From Neospora caninum Liverpool (taxonomy: Eukaryota > Apicomplexa > Conoidasida > Eucoccidiorida > Sarcocystidae), in assembly GCF_000208865.1 (NCBI RefSeq), contig NC_018395.1, positions 341,920-405,919 on the forward strand: 64,000 nt of DNA, read 5' to 3'. Position 1 is the stretch's first letter. Every line of letters begins with the position of its first letter. This document shows, piece by piece, positions 21,754 to 31,549 of this stretch. The notes beneath the pieces are model-generated. The model made no database searches. It had not been told where the DNA came from and saw only the letters and a list, made by a program, of their open reading frames with translations. Position numbers and translations under genes: made by a program.

Positions 21754-23481
21754 CTCGAGAGAGAGGCCGATCAACCAGGAGCGGAACTCGGGAAAACGAG
21801 GAAACAAAGGCGCGGGATAGCGGGAAGCAGTGACTGCTTCCAGAGAGACAACGAGACGCCTCACACAGCCAACGCGGCAAGGCACGCCAAGAAAGAGATG
21901 GAAGACAGAAGAACAGAACCCTGAGGAAGACGAGGGAGAGGAAGACGAGGAAGAGGAAGACGAGGGAGATGTACCCCTCCTCCTTGCGATAGCGCCTCTG
22001 AGCCAGGCGCCTGTCCTTTGTGTCCTCCGTCGCTTTGCAACTCCTCTGATGTAACCGGAGACGTAGAGGGTAAGCTGAGAGAAGAGGAAGAAGAGGAGGA
22101 AAGACAACAGACCACCAGTCAAGAAGAACGCGAGGTGTGCACACATGGAAAGAAGGGGGGCGGAAAGCAACGAGTGGCGGGGAGAGAAGAAGAGATCTTT
22201 GTCAAACCCAACGCGGGAAACGCAGCGCGAACACTATGCATGATGCTCTCCACCCTTTCTTCGCGTTTCAAATCGGAGCACCGCTCGTGCAGCGTACATC
22301 CGGCAGCGCCTGGCGCGGAGAAAACGCACAACCGTACGGCAATCCATGGAACAAGGGGTGATGCAAAGGGAGAGAGAAGGGAGAGAAAAGTGAACGGAAG
22401 CGGAGAGAGGCGCAGCTACAGCGCGAGACCGGCACGGCCGCGCGTCTTTGCTCGTTCACAAGCTCGCGGCAGAATGGCAATTCCTGGCATTCCCCCTCAA
22501 CAAAGTGCTCGGCGCAGTGCAGCAACAGAAAAGACTTAAAAAGAGAAACACGAAAAGCTTGCGTCTTTCCCTCTTCTTCGAAAACAACAAGAGGGAGCCG
22601 GAGGATCGCTCGCCTCAGAGCAGGAGGTGGGAATACTGCGCTTTTTTCTTCCGATTTTCCCCGTTGCCTGCGACACGTTTCGATGTCTTTCGTCGTCGAC
22701 TCTCCCGACCTTTTAGAATCGCCACGGCTTCTTCGTCAGGGCAGAAAGGGGACAGAAGAAAAACTGGGATTCAGGAAAGAGGGGAAAGTGGCAAAAAATT
22801 CGACAAAAAGCACGGAACAAAAGCCGCTAAACGAGCGGAAGGAACGGCAGCACGGCGCAGGTGACGTGGCGCAAGCGTTCGCGGAAAAACCCGCGGCAGA
22901 ACAGAAAAAAGAGCAACATCGACATGGAGCATGCGGAGTCGCTGAGCCTCCAAGGAAATTCCACTCTTCTGGTTCTTCGTGCCACAGTCTCATCCATGTC
23001 GTCTGTTTCTAAACATTCTTGTCCGTGTCCCCACCCTTCCTCTGACTCTTCTTTTCCAGCTTCTTTGTCTCCTGTTACTTCTCTCGTCCGAATATCGTGT
23101 AGCGATTCTTCAAGTGTCGCTTCGCGGAACTTCCGCTTGCGCCGCTTGTCTTTCTAGCCTGCTCATTGAGCCCTCTCGTCTCCTCAGTGAACTCACAGAG
23201 AGCCTCCGAGCAACTGATGCAGAAGCCTTTTTTTTCGACCGCAACGGAAAGCTAGAAGGGACTTGCAGGGTGGCAGAACAGTTCCCTTCCCCTACAGACC
23301 ACGCACTGTGAAAGCGAAGCGTACCAGCTTGCCAGAGAAAATTTCAGTGTCTGCCTGCCTCATTGGCGCTGATGTCGAACACTGCTTACATTCGCGACAG
23401 TCGGGGGCCTGGAGAAGTGTTTCACAGTGGCGAACACGCGAGAAACGGAAACAAACAGAACGTCATCCGACTGTCGGTGGT

Positions 23482-23492
23482 TGTACGTACAC
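23482..23492. promoter_or_regulatory. Palindromic motif TGTACGTACAC
   Basis: Intergenic copy of the dispersed motif. Function unknown. Confidence 0.3.
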
Positions 23493-24410
23493 CTGGGAGT
23501 CGCTCTGCCAGTCCACAGAAATAGGTCGATTGTATAAACCTATTAATCGCATTTTGTAATGTGTAACACGGAATTCTTTCTGGACTTCTCACATAGTGCA
23601 CATGATGAGGGTTTTGTGCTTGAGACCTAGGAGGTATTCAAGATGCGACACTCGCCTGACGTTTACCTGTGGCGAATCAAATGCCGTCTAGAAGTCCACA
23701 CACACACACATACTCGTCGGTTTTTTTTCTAGCCCAGGAAGAGGAACTCCACGTCGAACTGCGGTTCTATGCTGATGGGCCTCCTCATCATGAAGGAGGG
23801 GTTGCTTTCACAGCTCGCGGCCTACTAGAAGTGGCGGAAGGAACATTGATATGTTATTCAGTGTCATTGGAGATAAACCCAGATTTAGCATTCATCTACA
23901 GCTCCGTTGTTTCTTATTTTTGGGGGGCATTGGAGCCAACGCACAGGTCAACCCTTACTACGTACCTCACGATTTAGTGTCAGGTTTGACATTCTGTACG
24001 GACCGATTTAAAACCGTAATGTCCTTGTCGTTTATATACATATACTACTGGCCGTCAAGCTCCTTGTATCTATGTCGCTCACCGCGTACTTAGTATCGGA
24101 CCCAAAGACTCTACTAAAACACTTCGACTTGGTTGCGACGTAGAAAACGTGCTGTGTTCGTTCGATGTCCGATGATACAACAAATCGTCTCCGCGGCTCT
24201 GAGTCTGCAGATGCACAACTGGAGGGGGCGTCTGGCATTCGCGTTACGAGGTCTCCGCAATTGTAAATGCCATCGGCCCCTCTCACAGTCTCTGCCTCTT
24301 CTTTCATGTGACCGTCTGCATCAGAAACAGCAAATGTACAGATATAGATGCATCCGGATCTATATCTATACGCTTGCCTGTATCTATACACATAACATTC
24401 TCGCTACATG

Positions 24411-24435
24411 TACATATATATATATATATATATAC
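24411..24435. repeat. (TA)n microsatellite
   Basis: Intergenic TA tract. Confidence 0.85.
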
Positions 24436-25570
24436 ACGCGTAAACGCGTGGATGCATGTGCTGGAGACGTGAGGTGTCGACTGTTTCGTTGTTGCTAGGT
24501 GAGAGTCACCCAGACCGTTTTGGGAGCGCATTTTTTGAAAACGTGGGGACGAGAACGCATGCATTCCCGTTCAGTCGATGTGGAGACTCAGGCAGGCCGC
24601 TTTGCCGGATGACTCCCCCGAACGGGCGAGTCTGTGTGAAGCACAGCAAACTGGACAGCGGCGAGACGAGCTGGCCCACACCCCTTTGAAATAAACCAGG
24701 ACAGGCCGATCGAAGCACGAAGCCACAACCGCAGATGTGCGTGGACACGAAAACTTTCCTCGATGATGACTGGAAATTTCCCACTGCAGAAACTCAGAGG
24801 TCTGCAGCGAAGCGGTCGCGCGTGAGACACCTCATAAGCCGCCTCAAGAGACAAAGATGGGACACATTTCTCCGATGGAAACCAGATCTAACCTTTACTG
24901 CGAAAGGCAGCAGAAAGGGCGACTGAACCTTAAGCACGCAAAAAAGCGATTTTGTGAGGATCCCTTTCTGCCATTGACAAGACCTAGTCGCGTGTTGGAT
25001 ACACCCAACCAAAAACAGATACGCTCTTCCACGGCTTGTCCGCATGCAGACCTCGTCTTTTACTCTTTCTCTCTCTATCCGTTTGCCTGCGCTTCCCTCG
25101 CGATCGTCCCTCTTCTTCCACTTGCAATGCCTCGCGCTCTGCCACTCACGTGTGCCGCTGTGCGTGAACGCGCAGTCTGGAGAAAACATCACAACTCTTT
25201 GTTTTCTTGGCCTCTTCTTCCCCTTTGTCAGGCAGCGCCAACCTACATTGCCACGACCAGGAGTGGCTGGCGTCCCTCCTGGATCTACACACCAACAAAA
25301 CAGGAAAGGCGAACCCGTCCAGACATACACGGATGAACGTTCATCGACGCGAGGGGGACGTGCCCATGCACACGCGAGATAATAAGCCTTTCTCTCCAGG
25401 GAGAGATGTGGCCCCAGTGGAGGCCCAGTTTCCTCCCGGCCGTCTCTCGCCAGTTTTGCGACGAAAAGCAAGAGACAGCTCGGCACAAATCTACTCACAT
25501 CAACTCAACAAAAGGGACATGTATATTTCCATGTATATGTCTGACAGCGAGTTTGTACGCCTGGCACGCG

Positions 25571-28500
25571 TTAGTGCCTCACCGGCCTCCGGCGCATTTC
25601 AAGCACTCGACTGCCCTCAAGAATGGTTGCCAGTGTGTTGTCGACAGCCTTTGCCTCCTCGTCTCTCGACTTGTGCTCTCGCCGACGGCCTCGTCCCTTG
25701 TGTGCATACGAGAAGAAACAGGTTCGGGGTTCCACCTCCAACCTGCCGTTGACTCGTTCTGCCTCTCCGGCGCCTCGTCGGTCTCCCTCACTGCCCGTGT
25801 GCCTCCTCGCTATGGCGTTCCCAGAAAACGCATGCGGACGCGAGAACAGAGCCGACGGTTCGACAGGCGCACCCTGGAGAGAATACGGCGGAGCAGAGAG
25901 TGGGAGAAAAGGGACACTCGGCCTCGGCCGGCTGGGCAGACGCGGCGAGAAGTTTTTGAGATGAGTCGCATCGACGTGGGCACGCACGAACGGCGTCTCC
26001 TCGCTCTGAACTTGTGTCCCTCCGCGCCCGGAGACTGCAGAGCAAGGCGAAGAGACAGGTGTGGACCACGAAGTCGCGGGGAAGCCACCATTGGCGGCGC
26101 ACGGGTAGATAGAAGACGCCGAGGACACTGTGGAAAACGAGGAGATCGACGGACTCGTGTAGAAGGATCCAGAGGAGGAAGACGGCGAAAGCGCGCAGGA
26201 GGTGAGAGACTCCGAGGGGGTCATCGACGTCAACGAAACGGAGAACGGGGAAGCTAACGAAGATGAAAGGACAGGAGCGCACGAATGCGAGAGCCTCGGA
26301 AACGACGTGCGCTTGTGTCTTCTCGCTCCTCGTGCAACCGCACCACAGACCTCGTTCCCCTTGCGCGAGCCGGGGTCCACGTCGTTCTGCTGACGCCCCT
26401 GCAGGCGATAGGTGCCTTCGTTCGTCTCGACGCGACTACACGCGTGGTGCATCCGTTCGTCAACCCGCCTCGAAACTTTCGCGCATCCACTTCGCTGCGT
26501 CTCGCCTCTATCGTCTTGTCTTCCGTCTCTCCCCGGAGCGTACTCCTGAGCTGCGATCGCGACTCCCGTTCCCGGACACGCCCTCACCGCCTTGCCTTCC
26601 ACGTGCGTGGGCTCCGCATATGTGCATGCACTTCCAAACGCGTTCCCGCTCTTCCCCTCTACCCGTTCGCCACGGCCTCGCCTACCCCGCCCGCCTTTTG
26701 CCCCGTGCTCGGCGCCGAAAGACCCCAGGCACGGCCCTTCCGTTGTCGGAAGCCCGACTGGCCGTACATACACCTCACGCTCTGTCTGCGGCAGAGGCGA
26801 AGGGACATCGCCCTGCGTCGACTGCCTGTCGCTTTGCCCGCTCGTTTGGTACGTTCTCGCGCCTCTATCGCGGTCGCCGCGCCTGTCTGGGATACGCGGC
26901 GCCTCAACTGCGCTCGGCCCGTTGGATGAACCCGCCGAGAGTCTCCCTTCGCTGACAAGTCTTCCCGCCTGCGCCTTGCCTCGCCTCCTCTCGACATCCA
27001 GGTCTGCGGGCCGGACCCACGGCGGCATTGGCCCCAGTGCTGGGAGCCTCCATCCCGCAGTCTGTCTTTCAGGCCCGAGTGCTTTTCCCTCCTGCCGACC
27101 CTCGCTGTCCCCTGCATGCATCCGCGTACCAGCCGCCTCGCCGTCTCTCTGCACGCAGAAGGTTGAGTGTCGCATGCCTCCAGGCCAGAGTAGGCCTTCG
27201 CCTTCCGCCACACCGGGTCCTGGCGCCGAATCGGCAGAGAGACGTGTGGAGCTCGTACTGCGGCGAGGCGGCACCGGACAAAGAGCGTTTCGCTCGTCTC
27301 TGTCGACGAGGAAGAAGCTTCGCTCGACCCTCGCGGCGTCCTTTTCCTGCTTCTGGAGGCGTTCGCGCGAGGCGACCGCCCCGGAGGGTGAAACTCCTCC
27401 GGCCTCCGACCCGTAAGAACACCAGCGCAGGTTCGGCTCGGCCTCTGCCGGGACTGGAGCCTCTCGCCGTCTCCTGGAGTCTTGAGGCTCGCCTTTCCGC
27501 AGCCCCTGGCGCGGTCGGAGGCCGCTGCGGCGCTCCTCCCCGCTTCCCTCGGCGCCTACCGGCATGCAGGCAAGAGGAAGCGGCGGATAGTGAACCAAAC
27601 TGCATGCGACGCACCCGTCATCTCGCCTCGACGCAGGCGTCTGGGCGCGTTCTGAGTGTCCGGCTGCAACAGGCGAAAACGCAGCCAAAGAGACAGGCCT
27701 CCTGGGGAAGGGGGAGGACGGCCACACGACCCGAGGAGAGACTGGGGGCATCGGGGGCTGTGCGTTCATCTGCGCCGAAGGCGCGTAGGCAGGCGGCGCA
27801 GGTAGCGGAGGAGGAGGCTGCACAGGGACCAAGCCGAAGCAGGGAAGAGAGAGTGGCCGACCCGACGGCGGATACGCCCCTGCTGGGAGGGGTGGGCCAG
27901 CAGGCACCCGGTGACGAAGGCGCGGAGGCGGAGCCGAGAGAAGCGGGGACCTCGCCGCACAGGGGGACACGGGAACGGCCCACCCGCGGCTGCGATGGTT
28001 TCTCTTGGAAGTCTTCTTCTCTTTCACTTCGCCGCCACGCTGCAGCTGACTCACGTCGCCGTAAGCCGAGGCCGAAGGCACCTGCGGGGGATCCGGAACC
28101 GGACTCCAGAGAGGAAACGCGTTTCCGTTCCCTATGGGCTCTCTCGGGATCTCCCGAGTCTCGGAGACCCGCGCCTGTCTCTGGCCTGGAGCGAGCATGC
28201 TTGGCGGCACGAAAAGCGGAGGCGCTGGACAGCCAGAAACGTCGAGCGAAAGTCGGCCCGCACGTTCGCGGTCAGAACCTCGCCATCGGTCTCGCTCTGT
28301 TGGGCCTTCGGGGCCACGTCCTTCCCAAGTTCGGTTCTCTGGACCGCACCATAGCCGCCCTTCCTCCACCTGTTCTCGTGCCTCCTCTGAGCCGTGCCCC
28401 AGCGCTCTCCAGGGCTGCTCGCCGTTCACCTGGCCCTCGGTTCTCCGTTTCGGCCTCGTCGCTCTTCGGGAGTGCTCCTGGAGCCCGCCCGGCAGATCCG

Positions 28501-31500
28501 GCGCGCCCCTGTCCATCCACGCGTCCGCACGTTCCTCCGGTGATTTGAGGTTTCCTGGGGTAACCGACACCGATCGCTGGACCTCTCGCCAATTCTGGAG
28601 CCTCCGCCGCTCCCTCAGAGACTCCTTCCCGTGTGCGGACCAGAACCTGGCGCGCTCGCGCCCCGGTCCAGCCGCGAGGTTTGCCCCCAGGGAGACGCTG
28701 GCCACGCGCCTACGAATCCCGCTGGGGTCTGCACTGCGTCGCCCTGGAACGGCAGAGAGAGGCGCCAGCGTCTCTTGACTTCGGGGGCCTCTCCCGAGAG
28801 GCCATACAGACTCTCTGTCTCTTCTGTTCACTTTGCCGCAGCTGCGTCGGCCTCGCTCGCGGTTTGCCTTACCTCCCTCGCCACCGAATCCGCTCACAGA
28901 CCCAGGCGGTAGCGTCTCCGCGCCCCACTGAGGACTGTGTCTCCCCGTCGCCGCCAGCTGTGGGGCTTCCGAAGGACCTATGCCGAAGTAAGACAAGATG
29001 CCTCGCTGCCTGGCGCTCCAGGCACTGCCGGAGGAGGCGCCATGAATGGACGGCGTCCGAGCCTCACGCACGGACCGCAGAGGCCCCGCACGCGAACCTG
29101 TGGACGAGGAAGCCGAGGCGTCGGACACGGCGTCGACGCCTGAGTCGCGCAGGTGGGACATCGGAGGGGGAAGCGCGTGCGGGCACGCCTCATTGACAGC
29201 CTCCACGCCGCTGTCTAGGATTCGGGCCCCGGAGACATCTGTCGCCGACCTGCCGTTTGCGCCGTGTGTCGCCCCTGCCTTGCCCCCGGCCCCCACCTCG
29301 GTACACACCTCCCCGGAACAGGCCCCACCAGGCGAGGGCGCGACTGACCCCTGAGCAAGGCGCAAAGCGCCCGCTTCGGCGACCCCAGCTGCCTGGGCCA
29401 GAAACGGCTCCGACGAGACGGGGACTGCGGCGCCGGCGGCCACTGGCCCACAGACGGGGTAGGGCGCGCTGCCCAAATTGGCAGAGACCCCTGCTGTCGG
29501 TTGGACATGTGGGCGGAACGGCGCGGGGAAGTTGGGGAAATAGGAGGCCCGTGGCCGAGCCGGGGTCGCGGCGTTCGGAGACACTCCCGAGTTGAACCGC
29601 GCGCCCGTTTGAGCCTGGAGCGGCGTGGCCGGAGGACCGGAACACGAGGGGAAAGACGCATCCGTCTCTGGCGGGGGGTGCGGAAATGGGGGTGTTGGGA
29701 CCCCGCGGGAGAGAGATGGAGCAGGCAGAGACGAATCCAAGCCCTCGAAGCTGAAAGGCTGGCCCGGCCCTCCGAGGCGTGCGCCACGTTGCGGTGGAGG
29801 CAGCCCCCGCAGACTGCCTCTTTTCCTCTGTATGAACGACTTGGCAGATACCTGTGTCCCACCGCTTCCCTCCTGGTCCTTCCCGAGGCGGGTCCGCCCG
29901 TCTTGGATCCCCCGTTCGCTGGGCAGTGCCCCAGAGGTCGAGGCACAGACTACCGCTGCCTCCTGATTCAATGCGTTCTGTGGCCACGGACTCCGAGGCA
30001 CGCCCAGCAGTTCGCCTCCAGGGTCAGCCCCGCAAGGGTTTGGTGCAGCTTCTTGACATGAACAGCCAACCTCGCCGCAGGCATCCCTGTTTAGGTCCTC
30101 GCCTTTCCGATCCGCGTCGACTCCATCTGGCTTTGCCACCACTGCGTTCGCCGTCGCCACACGCGTCCGCGGAGACCCACTGGCGCGGACAGAGGCGGCG
30201 CAAGAGCAGTCGCTCGAAGACGCAGGAGCCGGCTCCACATTGGGAGTTGTCGCTCTCGCCTCTTCGTGTCCGTGTGCGGCTGCTCTCGCCCCTTCGCGGC
30301 CTTCACCTGTCGGCGTCACTGCATCTCCAGGCCCCCCCCGGCGTCGCTTCTGGGCATTTGGACTGTCGCGCTCTTGACCTTGCACCGTCTCGCTGTCGCC
30401 TTGATCGCACCACTCTCCTCGTTCTTCCGCGTGTTTCCCCAGTGAAGGACGGCACGGCACTGCAGGAGCCAGGGGGATCTGGGAGCTCAAGGCGGGTTCG
30501 CTCGCGCCGTCGGCCGCTCCCTCGCCGTCCTGAGAGGAGTCGACACAAGGCGCCTCCGAAGCAGGGTCTTGGGAGATCGAGGCAGCAGCGTCTTGCGCGA
30601 GAAGGGGGGTCGGGGACGGAGGCACCCCACACAGAGCCGGGTGTAGATTCCGAGAAGACGCCAGCGTCCAGTACGCCTGCTCAGATGACTGAAGCCCATA
30701 GGGGACCACTCCCCTCACCATGTGTTCATACACGGCAGCAGTCGCAACGTGCTGTTGTTGCTGGGGAAGCAGCGAATAGACCGAGGGCGAGAGAAGAAAA
30801 AGAACAAACACACACGCGCCACCCCCGGCTCCTTGATCGAGGCCGACCAAGGCCGCATCGTCTCTCCCGGCAAGAGGCGACCCAGTGGGTGCTGCGCCCC
30901 TTTGGCCGTCGCCTTGACTGATGCCTCGGCCCGTTTCTAAGCCGTCGATGGACGAGCTCACACAGACGGGGACGGCTGCCGCAGAGAGCACATTCCCACT
31001 GGAATCAGCAGACACATAGAGGGGAGCGTTTGCAGAAGGGAGGAAGACCGGGAGGAAGGGAGCGCCGGAAAGCTGAGACGAGCCGTGCGTCGCGACCGCC
31101 CCAGGAGCTCCCGGTCCCCAACTTGAGGTTGCAGACGACTGACACACGGCTTGCTGGCCTGGCACCGCCGCAGAGAAGTGGAAGGCATTGTATTGCATCG
31201 GCGGAGGGGCGGAAGAGAGAAGAAGAGACGAGGAGGGATGAACCACACCAGAGGAAGCAGTCGGGAAAAAGCCGGGTGCGAGCGCCCCCCCGGCGACCGC
31301 CGCCGAGGAGACATGGGGCGCGGCAGCACACTGATGAGAAGATGCAAGAGGAGGCACGAGAGAAGACTGGCGAACCAACTCCATGCTCATGGCGTGGGGC
31401 GAGGCTTGGGGAGAAGCCGGGGACGTGTGAGCCCCAGGGATGTCTCTGTCATGGCACCGTAGGGCTGGAGACGGCAAGCAGTCGTTCAAGACGGAAGACG

Positions 31501-31549
31501 AAAAAACGGATCTCTTCTGTACACGGTGAAAGCTGTGGGATAGCGGCAT
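25571..31549 (-). CDS. Very large low-complexity protein, unknown function
   Basis: An open frame of about 1,992 codons from the first in-frame ATG (31549, MPLSHSFHRVQK) to TAA at 25571-25573. A second Met pair at 31390 (MSMELVRQSS) is an alternative start. The composition is Pro, Ser, Gly, Arg and Ala rich throughout, with long proline runs in the middle (for example PPPPLPAPPAYAP) and scattered Arg/Glu stretches. I recognise no catalytic motif, zinc knuckle, helix-rich domain or membrane segment, so most of it is probably disordered. A short internal duplication DSGVEAV/DSGVDAV occurs. A donor-like GTGAGG lies a few codons before the stop (after 25583), so a further 3' exon is possible. It is a real gene rather than a shadow because one frame stays open over 6 kb while the opposite frames are broken. 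Confidence 0.7.
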   Translation of the reverse strand: MPLSHSFHRVQKRSVFSSSVLNDCLPSPALRCHDRDIPGAHTSPASPQASPHAMSMELVRQSSLVPPLASSHQCAAAPHVSSAAVAGGALAPGFFPTASSGVVHPSSSLLLSSAPPPMQYNAFHFSAAVPGQQAVCQSSATSSWGPGAPGAVATHGSSQLSGAPFLPVFLPSANAPLYVSADSSGNVLSAAAVPVCVSSSIDGLETGRGISQGDGQRGAAPTGSPLAGRDDAALVGLDQGAGGGACVFVLFLLSPSVYSLLPQQQQHVATAAVYEHMVRGVVPYGLQSSEQAYWTLASSRNLHPALCGVPPSPTPLLAQDAAASISQDPASEAPCVDSSQDGEGAADGASEPALSSQIPLAPAVPCRPSLGKHAEERGEWCDQGDSETVQGQERDSPNAQKRRRGGPGDAVTPTGEGREGARAAAHGHEEARATTPNVEPAPASSSDCSCAASVRASGSPRTRVATANAVVAKPDGVDADRKGEDLNRDACGEVGCSCQEAAPNPCGADPGGELLGVPRSPWPQNALNQEAAVVCASTSGALPSERGIQDGRTRLGKDQEGSGGTQVSAKSFIQRKRGSLRGLPPPQRGARLGGPGQPFSFEGLDSSLPAPSLSRGVPTPPFPHPPPETDASFPSCSGPPATPLQAQTGARFNSGVSPNAATPARPRASYFPNFPAPFRPHVQPTAGVSANLGSAPYPVCGPVAAGAAVPVSSEPFLAQAAGVAEAGALRLAQGSVAPSPGGACSGEVCTEVGAGGKAGATHGANGRSATDVSGARILDSGVEAVNEACPHALPPPMSHLRDSGVDAVSDASASSSTGSRAGPLRSVREARTPSIHGASSGSAWSARQRGILSYFGIGPSEAPQLAATGRHSPQWGAETLPPGSVSGFGGEGGKANRERGRRSCGKVNRRDRESVWPLGRGPRSQETLAPLSAVPGRRSADPSGIRRRVASVSLGANLAAGPGRERARFWSAHGKESLRERRRLQNWREVQRSVSVTPGNLKSPEERADAWMDRGAPDLPGGLQEHSRRATRPKRRTEGQVNGEQPWRALGHGSEEAREQVEEGRLWCGPENRTWEGRGPEGPTERDRWRGSDRERAGRLSLDVSGCPAPPLFVPPSMLAPGQRQARVSETREIPREPIGNGNAFPLWSPVPDPPQVPSASAYGDVSQLQRGGEVKEKKTSKRNHRSRGWAVPVSPCAARSPLLSAPPPRLRHRVPAGPPLPAGAYPPSGRPLSLPCFGLVPVQPPPPLPAPPAYAPSAQMNAQPPMPPVSPRVVWPSSPFPRRPVSLAAFSPVAAGHSERAQTPASRRDDGCVACSLVHYPPLPLACMPVGAEGSGEERRSGLRPRQGLRKGEPQDSRRRREAPVPAEAEPNLRWCSYGSEAGGVSPSGAVASRERLQKQEKDAARVERSFFLVDRDERNALCPVPPRRSTSSTRLSADSAPGPGVAEGEGLLWPGGMRHSTFCVQRDGEAAGTRMHAGDSEGRQEGKALGPERQTAGWRLPALGPMPPWVRPADLDVERRRGKAQAGRLVSEGRLSAGSSNGPSAVEAPRIPDRRGDRDRGARTYQTSGQSDRQSTQGDVPSPLPQTEREVYVRPVGLPTTEGPCLGSFGAEHGAKGGRGRRGRGERVEGKSGNAFGSACTYAEPTHVEGKAVRACPGTGVAIAAQEYAPGRDGRQDDRGETQRSGCAKVSRRVDERMHHACSRVETNEGTYRLQGRQQNDVDPGSRKGNEVCGAVARGARRHKRTSFPRLSHSCAPVLSSSLASPFSVSLTSMTPSESLTSCALSPSSSSGSFYTSPSISSFSTVSSASSIYPCAANGGFPATSWSTPVSSPCSAVSGRGGTQVQSEETPFVRAHVDATHLKNFSPRLPSRPRPSVPFLPLSAPPYSLQGAPVEPSALFSRPHAFSGNAIARRHTGSEGDRRGAGEAERVNGRLEVEPRTCFFSYAHKGRGRRREHKSRDEEAKAVDNTLATILEGSRVLEMRRRPVRH

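Larger units (their letters stand above)
21754..25570. other. Intergenic region between the OTU gene and the large disordered-protein gene
   Basis: The first few hundred bases are the OTU 5' side and carry acidic-looking GA-rich repeats (about 21900-21975). Further along are a TGTACGTACAC motif at 23482-23492, an AT-rich stretch at about 23840-24030 and a (TA)n tract at 24411-24435. The end is the 3' side of the downstream gene. I see no supported gene. Confidence 0.4.

Noticed and set aside
27028..28548. 506-codon plus-strand open frame
   Set aside because: Antisense to the 1,992-codon minus-strand frame; Arg/Pro-rich shadow typical of GC-rich DNA.
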